DNA of 40,907 nucleotides from CAZKCK01 sp964552325 (lineage in GTDB: Bacteria > Bacteroidota > Bacteroidia > Bacteroidales > TTA-H9). The translations under genes and the position numbers were made by a program. Position 1 is the stretch's first letter. Each line of letters starts with the position of its first letter. The notes beneath the pieces are model-generated. The model saw only the letters and a list, made by a program, of their open reading frames with translations, was not told the DNA's origin and did not search any database. The stretch is from NCBI GenBank assembly GCA_964552325.1, contig CAZKHA010000012.1, positions 1-40,907 of the forward strand, in the 5' to 3' direction. Of the stretch, positions 1 to 8,432 are shown one piece after another.

Positions 1-1
1 T

Positions 2-1198
2 ACTTCATATGGCGTATTTGTTGACCTCGGAGGCGTTGATGGACTTATCCATATCACCGACCTATCATGGGGCCGCATAAACCATCCCGAAGAAATTGTA
101 CAACTTGATCAGAAAATCAAGGTTGTTATCCTCGATTTTGATGATAATAAAAAACGTATCGCTCTTGGCCTCAAACAACTTACTGCCCACCCATGGGATT
201 CGCTCGAGGAAACCATTAAAGTTGGCGACAAGGTTAAAGGTAAGGTTGTGGTTATTGCCGATTACGGCGCATTTATCGAGATTGCTGCTGGTGTTGAAGG
301 ACTTATCCACGTTTCTGAAATGTCATGGTCGCAACACTTACGCACTGCTCACGACTTCTTGAAAGTTGGCGACGAAGTGGAAGCCGTTATCCTCACCCTC
401 GACCGCGATCAACGCAAGATGTCATTGGGTATCAAACAACTCATCCCCGATCCATGGATCAACATTAAGGAGCGTTACCCAATCAACTCACGCCACCAAG
501 CTACCGTGCGCAATTTCACCAACTTTGGTATTTTTGTTGAGTTGGAAGAAGGCGTTGATGGCTTAATCCACATTTCCGATCTTTCATGGTCAAAGAAAAT
601 CAAACACCCTGCAGAATTCACCAAAATTGGCGAAACTATTGATGTAGTGGTACTTGATGTTGATGTTGAAACCCGTCGTTTGAGCCTCGGCCACAAACAA
701 CTCGAAGAAAACCCATGGGATGTTTTTGAAAGCATTTTCAGTGTTGGTTCAGTACACAAAGGCACCATTATTGGCCCAGCCGATAAAGGTCTTGTAGTTG
801 CTTTACCTTATGGCGTAGAAGGTTTTGCCCCACAACGTCATTTGATTAAAGAAAACAACGAAGAAGCCAGGATGGAAGAAACACTTGATTTTAAGGTAAT
901 TGAGTTCTCGAAAGAAAACAAGAAAATCATCCTTTCGCATTCAAAGATTTTCCAGGATGTACAGGCTGCCGAGAAAGCTAAAGAAGCCGAAAAGGCCAAC
1001 ACAGCTAACAAGTCAACCAAAAACTCCATCAAAAAGATTAAGGATAATCTTGAGCGTACAACCCTTGGCGACCTCGAAGCACTTGCAAACCTAAAGTCAG
1101 AAATGCTTGAAGGTGAAAAGACTCGTTTAGAAGCTATGGCAAAACGCACACAAGCCAACTTGCCAAAATCTGACGAGCCAACTGCTACCGAAGAATAA
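2..1198 (+). CDS. rpsA: 30S ribosomal protein S1, 3' part (5' truncated by window)
   Basis: This is the C-terminal part of ribosomal protein S1, which binds mRNA on the 30S subunit and helps initiate translation. The open frame enters at base 2 with no start codon in the window, so the gene is cut by the window edge. Four S1 (OB-fold) RNA-binding repeats are visible; each has the pattern GVxGLIHxSxxSW, for example YGVFVDLGGVDGLIHIT at the left edge, then YGAFIEIAAGVEGLIHVS, then FGIFVELEEGVDGLIHIS, and a more diverged last one (GLVVALPYGVEGFAPQRHL). The protein ends in a charged Lys/Glu/Ala-rich tail, typical of Bacteroidota S1. A strong terminator follows directly. Identification is secure; only the missing 5' part is unknown. 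Confidence 0.97.
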   Translation, partial: TSYGVFVDLGGVDGLIHITDLSWGRINHPEEIVQLDQKIKVVILDFDDNKKRIALGLKQLTAHPWDSLEETIKVGDKVKGKVVVIADYGAFIEIAAGVEGLIHVSEMSWSQHLRTAHDFLKVGDEVEAVILTLDRDQRKMSLGIKQLIPDPWINIKERYPINSRHQATVRNFTNFGIFVELEEGVDGLIHISDLSWSKKIKHPAEFTKIGETIDVVVLDVDVETRRLSLGHKQLEENPWDVFESIFSVGSVHKGTIIGPADKGLVVALPYGVEGFAPQRHLIKENNEEARMEETLDFKVIEFSKENKKIILSHSKIFQDVQAAEKAKEAEKANTANKSTKNSIKKIKDNLERTTLGDLEALANLKSEMLEGEKTRLEAMAKRTQANLPKSDEPTATEE

Positions 1199-1218
1199 TT
1201 TTGCAGCAAATGCATACG

Positions 1219-1246
1219 AACCCGGGTAATTTGCCCGGGTTTTTTT
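1219..1246 (+). terminator. Rho-independent terminator of rpsA
   Basis: A perfect 8-bp stem AACCCGGG/CCCGGGTT with a 7-nt loop is followed by a run of seven T. It sits 20 bp after the rpsA stop codon and before rnz. Confidence 0.9.
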
Positions 1247-1277
1247 ATACCTTGCCGCACTCAACACATACATTAAT

Positions 1278-2189
1278 ATGTCGTTTACCATTAGAATACT
1301 TGGCAGTGGAGCCGCAGCCCCAACTGCATTCAGGGGCTTAAGCGCAACATCGGTGGTAATTAACAATGTTGGTTGCCTGCTCGATTGTGGTGAAGGCACC
1401 CAAATGAAAATGCGAAAATTCGGGGTTAAACCCGGACGCTTACGTTACATCTTTATCACGCATCTGCATGGCGATCACTTCTTTGGGCTTATCGGACTGC
1501 TATTTTCGCTGCATTTAAACAACCGCAAGGATGTATTACATGTGTTTGCTATGCCTGAATTAAAGCAAATACTTGATTTACAGATTCAATTAAGCATACC
1601 TAACTTAAGTTTCAATTTGGTGTTTCATGCCTTAAATCCCGATAGTGTAGAGCAAATAGTTGATGAAAAGCATTTTACGGTAACCTCAGTGCCTTTGGTA
1701 CATCGGATTCCAAGTTGTGGTTTTGTATTTAAAGAAAAGGTGAAGCCGCGCAAAATCAGCAAAGAATTTATTGAACGCGAACAACCTAGCGTTGAACAAA
1801 TTAAGGCAATAGCACGTGGCGAAGGGTTTACAGGGGTGTCAGGCAAACACTATAACAACCAAGATATAAGCACCGAAGTGCCGTTAAAGTCGTTTGCTTT
1901 TATAACAGATACCTCCTACACGGAGTCAATAGTGCCACAAATTCAAAATATTAGCGTGCTATACCACGAAGCAACATTTATGGATGATATGGAACACATA
2001 GCCTCTCAAAAAGGTCATTCCACAGTAAAGCAGGCAGCACAAATAGCAAAATTGGCTCGTGCCGGAAGCCTTATTTTAGGGCATGTCTCGGCCAGGTACG
2101 ATGATATGGATTTGTTTTGTTCCGAAGCTCAGGGCTTATTTGCTGAAACACAGGTAGCCTTTGATGGAATGCAAATCGAAGTGAAATAA
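1278..2189 (+). CDS. rnz: Ribonuclease Z
   Basis: Metallo-beta-lactamase-fold endonuclease that trims tRNA 3' ends. The zinc motif HLHGDHFFG lies at about residues 62-70 (H62, H64, D66, H67), with the family N-terminus LGSGAAAPT and LLDCGEGTQ just before it. Further metal-binding positions are visible as FITDT, the HEATF segment and a late LILGHVSARY histidine. At 303 aa it has the usual length of short bacterial RNase Z. It lies between rpsA and a tRNA gene but has no obvious operon partner. The ATG at 1278 places the conserved beta strand at residue 4, so this start is convincing. Confidence 0.96.
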   Translation: MSFTIRILGSGAAAPTAFRGLSATSVVINNVGCLLDCGEGTQMKMRKFGVKPGRLRYIFITHLHGDHFFGLIGLLFSLHLNNRKDVLHVFAMPELKQILDLQIQLSIPNLSFNLVFHALNPDSVEQIVDEKHFTVTSVPLVHRIPSCGFVFKEKVKPRKISKEFIEREQPSVEQIKAIARGEGFTGVSGKHYNNQDISTEVPLKSFAFITDTSYTESIVPQIQNISVLYHEATFMDDMEHIASQKGHSTVKQAAQIAKLARAGSLILGHVSARYDDMDLFCSEAQGLFAETQVAFDGMQIEVK

Positions 2190-2204
2190 TTTTCATAAAC
2201 AGTG

Positions 2205-2233
2205 TTGTAAAATCCAAAAAAATTGTACTTTTG
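2205..2233 (+). promoter_or_regulatory. Bacteroidota-type promoter of tRNA-Arg
   Basis: A TTG at 2205-2207 (-33 element) is followed after 18 nt by TACTTTTG at 2226-2233, an exact match to the TAnnTTTG -7 element of the Bacteroidota primary sigma factor. The mature tRNA begins at 2246, consistent with initiation a few bases upstream. Confidence 0.8.
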
Positions 2234-2245
2234 CAGCCTCAAATC

Positions 2246-2322
2246 GGCTCCGTAGCTCAACTGAATAGAGCATCTGACTACGGATCAGAAGGTTACAGGT
2301 TTGAATCCTGTCGGAGTCACCA
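2246..2322 (+). tRNA. tRNA-Arg (anticodon ACG)
   Basis: A complete cloverleaf can be drawn. The acceptor stem is GGCTCCG/CGGAGTC (one G-U pair), the D-arm GCTC/GAGC, the anticodon stem TCTGA/TCAGA with loop CTACGGA (anticodon ACG at positions 34-36, probably edited to ICG), and the T-arm ACAGG/CCTGT. Discriminator A73 is followed by an encoded CCA at 2320-2322. Confidence 0.97.
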
Positions 2323-2329
2323 CATTATC

Positions 2330-2364
2330 AACCCTTTACAAACAAAATTGTAAAGGGTTTTTTC
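2330..2364 (+). terminator. Terminator after tRNA-Arg
   Basis: An 11-bp perfect stem AACCCTTTACA/TGTAAAGGGTT with an 8-nt loop is followed by a T-run, starting 8 nt after the tRNA CCA. Confidence 0.9.
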
Positions 2365-2367
2365 TTT

Positions 2368-2705
2368 CATGGTACACAAAAAGGTTCATAAACTTCCTAA
2401 TTAGCCCCTAATTAGAACCATTTCATGCTTCACCGTCGTGCCATAATCCCTAAATTGATTTATAATATTATCCGAAACTTTATGGTTTTAGGCCAATTCT
2501 ATCTTAGAAAGCTATACTTGCCACCAAAATTTCAAAATAGCTCAAACATCCTGCTAAAATAAAATTTTACACATTCGAAAAGTAAGAATATCAAATGTAA
2601 AAAATTGTAAATATCTATAATTAAATTATTTATGATTTATAAAATTGAGTTTTTAACATTTGGCACAGTTTTAGTAAGAGCCAAATAGTAAAAAAATCAT
2701 GCATT
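2368..2705. other. Gene-free AT-rich leader before the LruC lipoprotein
   Basis: About 340 bp with no credible ORF, very AT-rich near its right end. The sequence TAACATTTG about 45 bp before the next ATG resembles the -7 box but has three rather than two spacer bases, so I do not call a promoter. I see no repeats or strong hairpins. Confidence 0.5.
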
Positions 2706-4979
2706 ATGAAAACGAATTTCAACCTCCTAGTAATTCTATCAATTTTACTTTTTGGGATAACTTCCTGTCAAAAGGAGATTACACCAGACCCTACCGTAAA
2801 CAAAAAAATGGCCGACTTAATTGTTTCAGAGTCCTTTAATTGGGAATCCACCCTGGAAGCTACCTTAGAAATTAGCACCCAAATGGATGAAAGCATTGGA
2901 AGCCTTGTGAAAATTAGCGTTTACGATGCAAGCCCAATGGAGAATGGCAATCTTATTGCATCCGGGTCAGCTGGATATGACTTTCCGTATCAGACTAAAA
3001 TAAGGATTCCTTCTAGGCTTAACCAGCTCTTTATAAAGGCTGAAGGCTCTAAAGGTACATCTCAAATAGTATCAGTACCCGTTTCTACCGCTATTAGTTA
3101 CACATTTACTGAACCCGTAGGTGGCTACAAAAGCTCAGGTTCTGTGGTAGTTGATCCCGATTGTACAGGTGATTATACCATTTCGGGAAACACGGCAGTT
3201 ACCATTACAGGAGGCAAAACATACGTTGTAAATTCGTCTTATACAGGAACTATCACCTTTCAGTTTTGGGCAGGTGGCGGAACACTTAAAGTGTGTGGAA
3301 CAGCCAATCTCTCACAAGATGTAACATTAGGAAATAACTGTAACATCATTGTGACCAATGGTGGCACCTTTACAACTACAGCCACAGTTAACATGGATGG
3401 TAATTCCTCGTTATCAGCTTATTCGAATACGACTGTTAGCATCCAAACTTTAAACATGAACTCTACAAGTAGTTCATTAACTACCTACGCTTCAAGCTTT
3501 ACCGTAAAAGGTGGTGGATCGCCCAATGGTTTAATTGTAAACCATGGAACCATGTATTTTACCAATAACCTGATAACAACCTCACAAAACAATACCTTTA
3601 CAAACAATGGAACAATCAATGTAACAGGTAATTTTCAAGTAAACAAAAGCTTCAGCAATTACGGAAGCGTGGAAGCCAGTGGCTGGGTTCAGTTTAATAA
3701 TAATACTACAATTGTAAATAACTGTAAGATAATTGGTCATGGTGATTGTCAAATAAATGCATCTACTTATACATCAAATGGTGGATTGCTGAAGGTAGAT
3801 TCGAAAATGTACTTTAATGGCTCGGGTACCATAACATTGAGCAACCAAAGTATGATGGCCGCCAACCAATTGGAAATGAATAGGGCGGTTAATGGAACAG
3901 GTAGCCAAAACTCAATTGTGATAGCTGGTCAAATTGCTATAAACAGTGGTAACAAGGTAAGTGGAGCTATCGAAATGTCGAACAATTCTGGAACCCTTCA
4001 AAATGGTAATTCAAGCAACTTTATCTCTGGGGCAACTTTCGTTTCTGCGGCTAATATTACTAATTACATTCCTGTATCAGCCTGTAATCCAGTAGGTATT
4101 GGAACACCAACCATACTCGATGCCGATGGTGATGGAGTTGCTGATAACCTTGATGAGTACCCTAGCGATCCAACAAGAGCTTTCAATTCATTCTTTCCCA
4201 ATGCAACCTCATGGGGTTCAATAGCTTTTGAAGATTTATGGCCATCAAAGGGTGATTATGATTTTAACGATTTAGTTACTAAATACCAATTCAAGTTAGT
4301 TACGAACGCACAAAACAATGTGGTGGATGTAATCGGTCAATTGCAAGTAACAGCTGTAGGAGCAAGCTTTCAGAATGGTTTTGGAATCCAGTTTGACGGT
4401 GTAACACCGAGCCAAGTTGCCTCCGTTACGGGTTGTGTAATTGATGAAGGTTATATTAGCCTGGCATCGAACGGCGTGGAAAATAACCAGGCAAAGGCAG
4501 TTGTAATACCATGGGACAACGCTGAGAACGTGATTAATAGGGCTGGTGGCTCCATGTTTAACACTATTCACAATGGCTTTGTTGGAACCTCTGATTTAGT
4601 TACGGTTAACATTCATTTTGGTACAGCTCTTGCTCCCGCGGTGGTTGGTACAGCTCCGTTCAATCCCTTCATTATCCGTGACCAGGTTCGTGGCCATGAG
4701 ATCCATATGATTGACAAAATACCAACAAGCCTTATGAATACAGCTTTGTTTGGAACTGAAGCCGATGTATCAAATCCTGCTCAAGGCAAGTATTACCGTA
4801 CTGAAAACAACCTTCCATGGGCCATTGCCATACCTGAAGTTTTTGCTTATCCGCTTGAAAAAGCCGAGATTACCGATGCTCACCTGCATTTTGCAGCATG
4901 GGCAGAGTCAGAAGGAACCACCTTTGCTGATTGGTATCAAGATAAACCCGGATATAGAAATACCAATTTTATCTATTAA
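2706..4979 (+). CDS. LruC domain-containing surface lipoprotein
   Basis: Predicted exported lipoprotein of 757 aa. The N-terminus is a lipoprotein signal with lipobox GITSC, so Cys21 should be lipidated. Residues of about 140-460 are Thr/Asn/Ser/Gly-rich with regular NNGTI- and NYGS-like segments, which suggests a beta-helix or other repetitive beta structure. A calcium-type DADGDGVADNLD motif near residue 477 begins the LruC domain (TIGR04456/DUF4842), recognisable by DYDFNDLV and the following beta-rich segment to the C-terminus. The LruC domain was named from a Leptospira outer-membrane protein; its molecular role is unknown. The gene stands alone between terminators. The domain call is secure; the function as a surface or matrix protein is inference. 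Confidence 0.85.
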   Translation: MKTNFNLLVILSILLFGITSCQKEITPDPTVNKKMADLIVSESFNWESTLEATLEISTQMDESIGSLVKISVYDASPMENGNLIASGSAGYDFPYQTKIRIPSRLNQLFIKAEGSKGTSQIVSVPVSTAISYTFTEPVGGYKSSGSVVVDPDCTGDYTISGNTAVTITGGKTYVVNSSYTGTITFQFWAGGGTLKVCGTANLSQDVTLGNNCNIIVTNGGTFTTTATVNMDGNSSLSAYSNTTVSIQTLNMNSTSSSLTTYASSFTVKGGGSPNGLIVNHGTMYFTNNLITTSQNNTFTNNGTINVTGNFQVNKSFSNYGSVEASGWVQFNNNTTIVNNCKIIGHGDCQINASTYTSNGGLLKVDSKMYFNGSGTITLSNQSMMAANQLEMNRAVNGTGSQNSIVIAGQIAINSGNKVSGAIEMSNNSGTLQNGNSSNFISGATFVSAANITNYIPVSACNPVGIGTPTILDADGDGVADNLDEYPSDPTRAFNSFFPNATSWGSIAFEDLWPSKGDYDFNDLVTKYQFKLVTNAQNNVVDVIGQLQVTAVGASFQNGFGIQFDGVTPSQVASVTGCVIDEGYISLASNGVENNQAKAVVIPWDNAENVINRAGGSMFNTIHNGFVGTSDLVTVNIHFGTALAPAVVGTAPFNPFIIRDQVRGHEIHMIDKIPTSLMNTALFGTEADVSNPAQGKYYRTENNLPWAIAIPEVFAYPLEKAEITDAHLHFAAWAESEGTTFADWYQDKPGYRNTNFIY

Positions 4980-5040
4980 TAGGAGAGAGGTTAAGCATAA
5001 AGATATTGCCCTTTTGTAATTGAACACACTATTCTGCTTG

Positions 5041-5072
5041 CGGCTGGCACTAATGTCAGCCGTTTTTCTTTT
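5041..5072 (+). terminator. Terminator after the LruC lipoprotein gene
   Basis: A 9-bp stem CGGCTGGCA/TGTCAGCCG (one G-T pair) with a CTAA loop is followed by TTTTTCTTTT, 61 bp after the upstream stop codon. Confidence 0.85.
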
Positions 5073-5075
5073 AAC

Positions 5076-5083
5076 TACATTTG
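5076..5083 (+). promoter_or_regulatory. -7 promoter box of the DUF3298 gene
   Basis: TACATTTG matches TAnnTTTG exactly, 19 bp before the ATG at 5103. It directly abuts the preceding terminator. I cannot see a clear TTG -33 element at the right distance. Confidence 0.6.
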
Positions 5084-5102
5084 CAGTTCAAAAATTTATG
5101 CT

Positions 5103-6218
5103 ATGAATCGTTTTTTAACCTTAGTCCTCCTTTGGCTTTCTATCAGCGTATGCTTTGCACAAGGTACAGCAATAAGCAAATACTATCATTTTGTTGCCGA
5201 GAATCCTGTAAAGGCAACAATAGATTTGTTAGTACAAGGGACTAAAGCCGAAGGCTGGATATATATTAATGATTATAAAGGATTTAAACAAACTTACGAA
5301 GTGGTTGGCAGTTTCAATATCCTAACTAAAGAAGTTAATCTAGCTTCAACAAAGGATTCTAAGATATTGGTTTTTAACGGTTTATTAAAAGAAAAAGCTA
5401 GGGTAGAAGGAACATTTTTCGGAAGGGGAGAGGCTTCAAATTTTCAAATTGGGTTGGAAGAAGATTATCCTTTGGGATCTGTGAGCATTACCGCCATCAG
5501 CTCAAATGAAAGTAGAAGCCTTCTTAACATGAAAAACTCTCCAATAGCCTCTTTTTCAATTCTATATCCTGAGTTAGGAAGTGAGGTTAATCCACAAACC
5601 AAAACCAAGATTACCAATAGTTTCAAGAAAATATATGCTGATAGTATTGATGCTTCATCAACTTCCAAGGCATTTATACAGCAAATAACTACAAATTATT
5701 TCCAGGATTATTTTGATATGAACCGCGAGGCTTATAACCCTGAATTTTCTGCTGCAACGTTTAGTTGGGAAAAAAAATATGGATTTGAAGTTGGACGTAA
5801 TGAGGGTGGGGTATTAAGTCTTGGTTTTACAACGTACGCCTTTACCGGCGGTGCACACGGAATGCAAGTAAACTCCGTACAAAATTTTGATTTGGTTACT
5901 GGTAAAGCCATTGAATTGCATAGTATTATTGATAGCACAAAGTTTAAGCAGCTTGCGGAAATTATAACAACAAACCTAAAGAAAGAAAGAAACCTTCAAG
6001 CTGAAGATAGTTTGAAAAGCCAAGGTTTCTTTGTGAACAATATTCATCCGTCAACAAATGTTTGGATGCTAAACGAGGGCTTGTTGTTTGTTTACAATGC
6101 GTACGAAATAGCTCCTTATTCCTTTGGAAGAACACAAATTTTTGTTGGCTATGATCAGGTAAAACAATTGCTATCAGAAACTGCTGTAGTTAAAAAGATC
6201 TGTAATTGCATTGAATAG
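5103..6218 (+). CDS. Exported DUF3298 (RsiV-like) domain protein
   Basis: 371-aa protein with a Sec signal peptide (MNRFLTLVLLWLSISVCFAQ, cleavage after AQ). The C-terminal half carries the DUF3298/DUF4163 fold, best seen in GFTTYAFTGGAHGMQ and the following FDLVTGKAIELHSII, which match the TGGAH-type core shared with RsiV anti-sigma factors and lysozyme-binding proteins. No transmembrane segment follows the signal peptide and no cytoplasmic anti-sigma part is present, so it is not a standard RsiV. The gene is single, with its own -7 box upstream. Binding to an envelope ligand is plausible but unproven. Confidence 0.75.
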   Translation: MNRFLTLVLLWLSISVCFAQGTAISKYYHFVAENPVKATIDLLVQGTKAEGWIYINDYKGFKQTYEVVGSFNILTKEVNLASTKDSKILVFNGLLKEKARVEGTFFGRGEASNFQIGLEEDYPLGSVSITAISSNESRSLLNMKNSPIASFSILYPELGSEVNPQTKTKITNSFKKIYADSIDASSTSKAFIQQITTNYFQDYFDMNREAYNPEFSAATFSWEKKYGFEVGRNEGGVLSLGFTTYAFTGGAHGMQVNSVQNFDLVTGKAIELHSIIDSTKFKQLAEIITTNLKKERNLQAEDSLKSQGFFVNNIHPSTNVWMLNEGLLFVYNAYEIAPYSFGRTQIFVGYDQVKQLLSETAVVKKICNCIE

Positions 6219-6320
6219 AAAAGGGGTGCAATCCAACTAAGTTTGTCGGCAAAAATGCACAATGGGGGGATTTTGCAAAGTCTATTTAACATAATATAAA
6301 TTATAGGACAAATACTTGAC

Positions 6321-6354
6321 AAAAAAAGGCTCAAATCAACGTATGTTTTGAACC
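6321..6354 (-). terminator. Minus-strand terminator of the DUF362-DUF6599 operon
   Basis: Read on the minus strand, GGTTCAAA pairs with TTTGAGCC (one G-U) around an 11-nt loop and is followed by seven T. It lies 15 bp beyond the stop of the DUF6599 gene. Confidence 0.8.
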
Positions 6355-6368
6355 TCTGAATATGTTCG

Positions 6369-7187
6369 TTATCTATTCATAATCCTGAATTCCAATAAAT
6401 TTCCTTCTGGCTGTTGGATTTGTATCAAATTGTTCTGTTTATTGGTAAAAACAATGGTGTGTTCGCTTTCCGATTTCAATTGGTAACGCTCAGAAGCCCG
6501 AGCTTTTGAAATAAAGCTAGTGTACGATGCTAAGGCTTCTTGCTCGGTTGTATATTTTATCATTATTAGCAAGCTGCCCTGTTGCTGCATCGCACAGGCT
6601 TCAGCAAAACTTGCTATCATTCCATATCCAAATTGATATACATTTGATAAGGCTATAGGTCCTTTAGCATAAACAATCCTTTCTTCTTGCTTTTGATCTA
6701 ACTTATTTACCAACATCGGTTTATACGATTCAGAGTTTAAATCTGGCAAGATCGCAAATGCTATTTTGGTTAGCAACAGTGAATCACAAACACCCGAAAC
6801 CAGCAAGTAATGGTTTTGATAATAAGCCATCAGGTAATCCTTGGCTTGGGCTATGGAGCTCCATTGCGTGTTGCCGCTGCTTATATTTGGCTTACGTAAC
6901 GAATAGATTCCCCAAGCAGCATCTTTCGATTCCATCTCATATAATTCAACATGGATATTTTGACCATCCTTTGAATAATCAGCAGCCATAACTTTAACAA
7001 AACCATATTCCAAATACACTTCAGCTCCTCCATCAATCAAAAAGAACAAATCATCGCCTTTATAAACAGTTACTGAATCTCTTATAGAAAAATGTAACAG
7101 CGATTCGTTTGGCAATGTTTGCGCTTGCAATGCTTGGGCAACAACTGTGTAGCAGATAAGAAAGCTAAAGAATGATTTCAGATTCAT
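6369..7187 (-). CDS. Exported DUF6599 family protein
   Basis: 272-aa protein with a signal peptide (hydrophobic residues 5-20, cleavage near QALQAQ). The segment FLIDGGAEVYLEYGF at about residues 48-62 matches the DUF6599 family signature, and the family's later elements (KDAAWGIYSLRKP, then ARASERYQL) also fit. The biochemical role is unknown. It starts 6 bp after the stop of the DUF362 gene and ends at a terminator, so the two are very likely co-transcribed. A partnership between the two products is inferred from this arrangement. Confidence 0.75.
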   Translation of the reverse strand: MNLKSFFSFLICYTVVAQALQAQTLPNESLLHFSIRDSVTVYKGDDLFFLIDGGAEVYLEYGFVKVMAADYSKDGQNIHVELYEMESKDAAWGIYSLRKPNISSGNTQWSSIAQAKDYLMAYYQNHYLLVSGVCDSLLLTKIAFAILPDLNSESYKPMLVNKLDQKQEERIVYAKGPIALSNVYQFGYGMIASFAEACAMQQQGSLLIMIKYTTEQEALASYTSFISKARASERYQLKSESEHTIVFTNKQNNLIQIQQPEGNLLEFRIMNR

Positions 7188-7193
7188 ATGTAA

Positions 7194-8105
7194 TTAGTTT
7201 TCAATAACTTTAATTTTTTGCAGGTCGCTCTCCCCTAGCCCAGCTTCAAAACCTTTTTCATTGGTCATTACATCTTGCTGTGCAAAGCCCAGTAATTGAG
7301 TGCAATAGGCATCAACACAAATTGCACTTGTTCCTGCAACTATTTTATCGAAGGTTCGAATTTCCCCGGGACCGCCTGGTCCATTTGTAATTATCATTTT
7401 GGTGGCATCAGCTATCACCAGATTGGGTTTACGCAGCTTAAATAAATCGATGATGCACTGGGCAAGATAGCCAGGATCGTTGCGTTTGGGCCCATTCAAA
7501 TGCATGGTAACATTGGTAGCACGCGTACACAAGCCCATCATGTTTTTTGCAGCACACGTTAGTACTGTAGTTGCATGATGTTTGGCAATCGGAACATTTA
7601 TAAAAACATCTACATCAAACACTTTTTTAACAACTTCAGCTTTTTTTAGTGAAATTGCTCCAGGAATCGAATCAAACTTTACAAAGTTTATACTGTCGTA
7701 CTTGGCTGGAAACGAGTTAGCTTCAACTGATTTTAACTTCGTGAGCATTTCTTTATGGCTTGTATAAAGCGGGCTTCGCTGCCAGTATTCAGTCTTAACA
7801 TGTTGAAGACAAACTACTTCAGAAGCACCAGCATCAAAACACATCTTAACTACTGCAATAGCAACATCGGGGTTTACATACGTTGCTTCTTCTTGAAAGT
7901 CAGAATTTATCAACAAGCCAACCTTTTGGCCTTGTTTTACAAAATTGTGCATCCCGCCAATCAAATCCACTGCCTTAATGGTCATTGCGAAGGGTTCGGT
8001 GCCAGTGCAAACCGAAATCAAATTGCTTTGACTTTTACTTTGGCTGACAAAAAGCCATAGAATGATGGCTAAAATGAATTTGGTTTTGATAGTGATAGGT
8101 TTCAT
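7194..8105 (-). CDS. Exported DUF362 domain protein
   Basis: DUF362 protein, recognised from the segment LRKPNLVIADATKMI and the preceding NVPIAKHHATTVLTCAAKN. Family members often carry ferredoxin-like clusters, but this one lacks CxxCxxC motifs. I choose the ATG at 8105 rather than an upstream non-ATG codon because it begins a clean signal peptide (MKPITIKTKFILAIILWLFV, cleavage after SQS), giving 303 aa. Secretion is notable, as most DUF362 proteins are thought to act in the cytoplasm. First gene of a two-gene operon with DUF6599. Function unknown. Confidence 0.8.
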   Translation of the reverse strand: MKPITIKTKFILAIILWLFVSQSKSQSNLISVCTGTEPFAMTIKAVDLIGGMHNFVKQGQKVGLLINSDFQEEATYVNPDVAIAVVKMCFDAGASEVVCLQHVKTEYWQRSPLYTSHKEMLTKLKSVEANSFPAKYDSINFVKFDSIPGAISLKKAEVVKKVFDVDVFINVPIAKHHATTVLTCAAKNMMGLCTRATNVTMHLNGPKRNDPGYLAQCIIDLFKLRKPNLVIADATKMIITNGPGGPGEIRTFDKIVAGTSAICVDAYCTQLLGFAQQDVMTNEKGFEAGLGESDLQKIKVIEN

Positions 8106-8432
8106 AACGATTTTTTTTACAAAGAAACAAAAATTTTGGAACATATATAAGCATATCCCATGCCATTTAGTATAAGTAATTGTTAATTAAGCTATAAGGT
8201 ATAGATTGAGTTAAATATTTCGATCGTTTAAAATGATAATCCGAACAGTTGACCGTTCGTACTCGCACACGAATATCCTTACTATTTGCTAACATTCTTT
8301 ATGGCAGTAAATGGCTTAGGCATTATTATTGGTTGGGCAAACTTATTACTGAATGCCAAGTTGAAGGCGCTCAATAATCAACTCTTTGCAAACAGATATT
8401 GTTTTAAATCATCTTGATAAAACACGTACAAC
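8106..8432. other. Divergent intergenic region with an imperfect dyad
   Basis: About 330 bp between two divergent genes. It contains an 18-bp imperfect palindrome CGAACAGTTGACCGTTCG at 8242-8259 with five outer matching pairs, a possible operator. A 38-codon ORF at 8301-8417 (starting MAVNGLGIII) is open but has no supporting features and I do not call it a gene. No exact TAnnTTTG box is seen on either strand. Confidence 0.4.

Noticed and set aside
5103..6218. RsiV-type anti-sigma factor
   Set aside because: There is a cleavable signal peptide but no cytoplasmic anti-sigma part or transmembrane anchor, and no sigma factor gene is adjacent.
8301..8417. 38-codon ORF beginning MAVNGLGIII
   Set aside because: Open from ATG to stop but without promoter, family or membrane pattern; chance is a sufficient explanation for this length.
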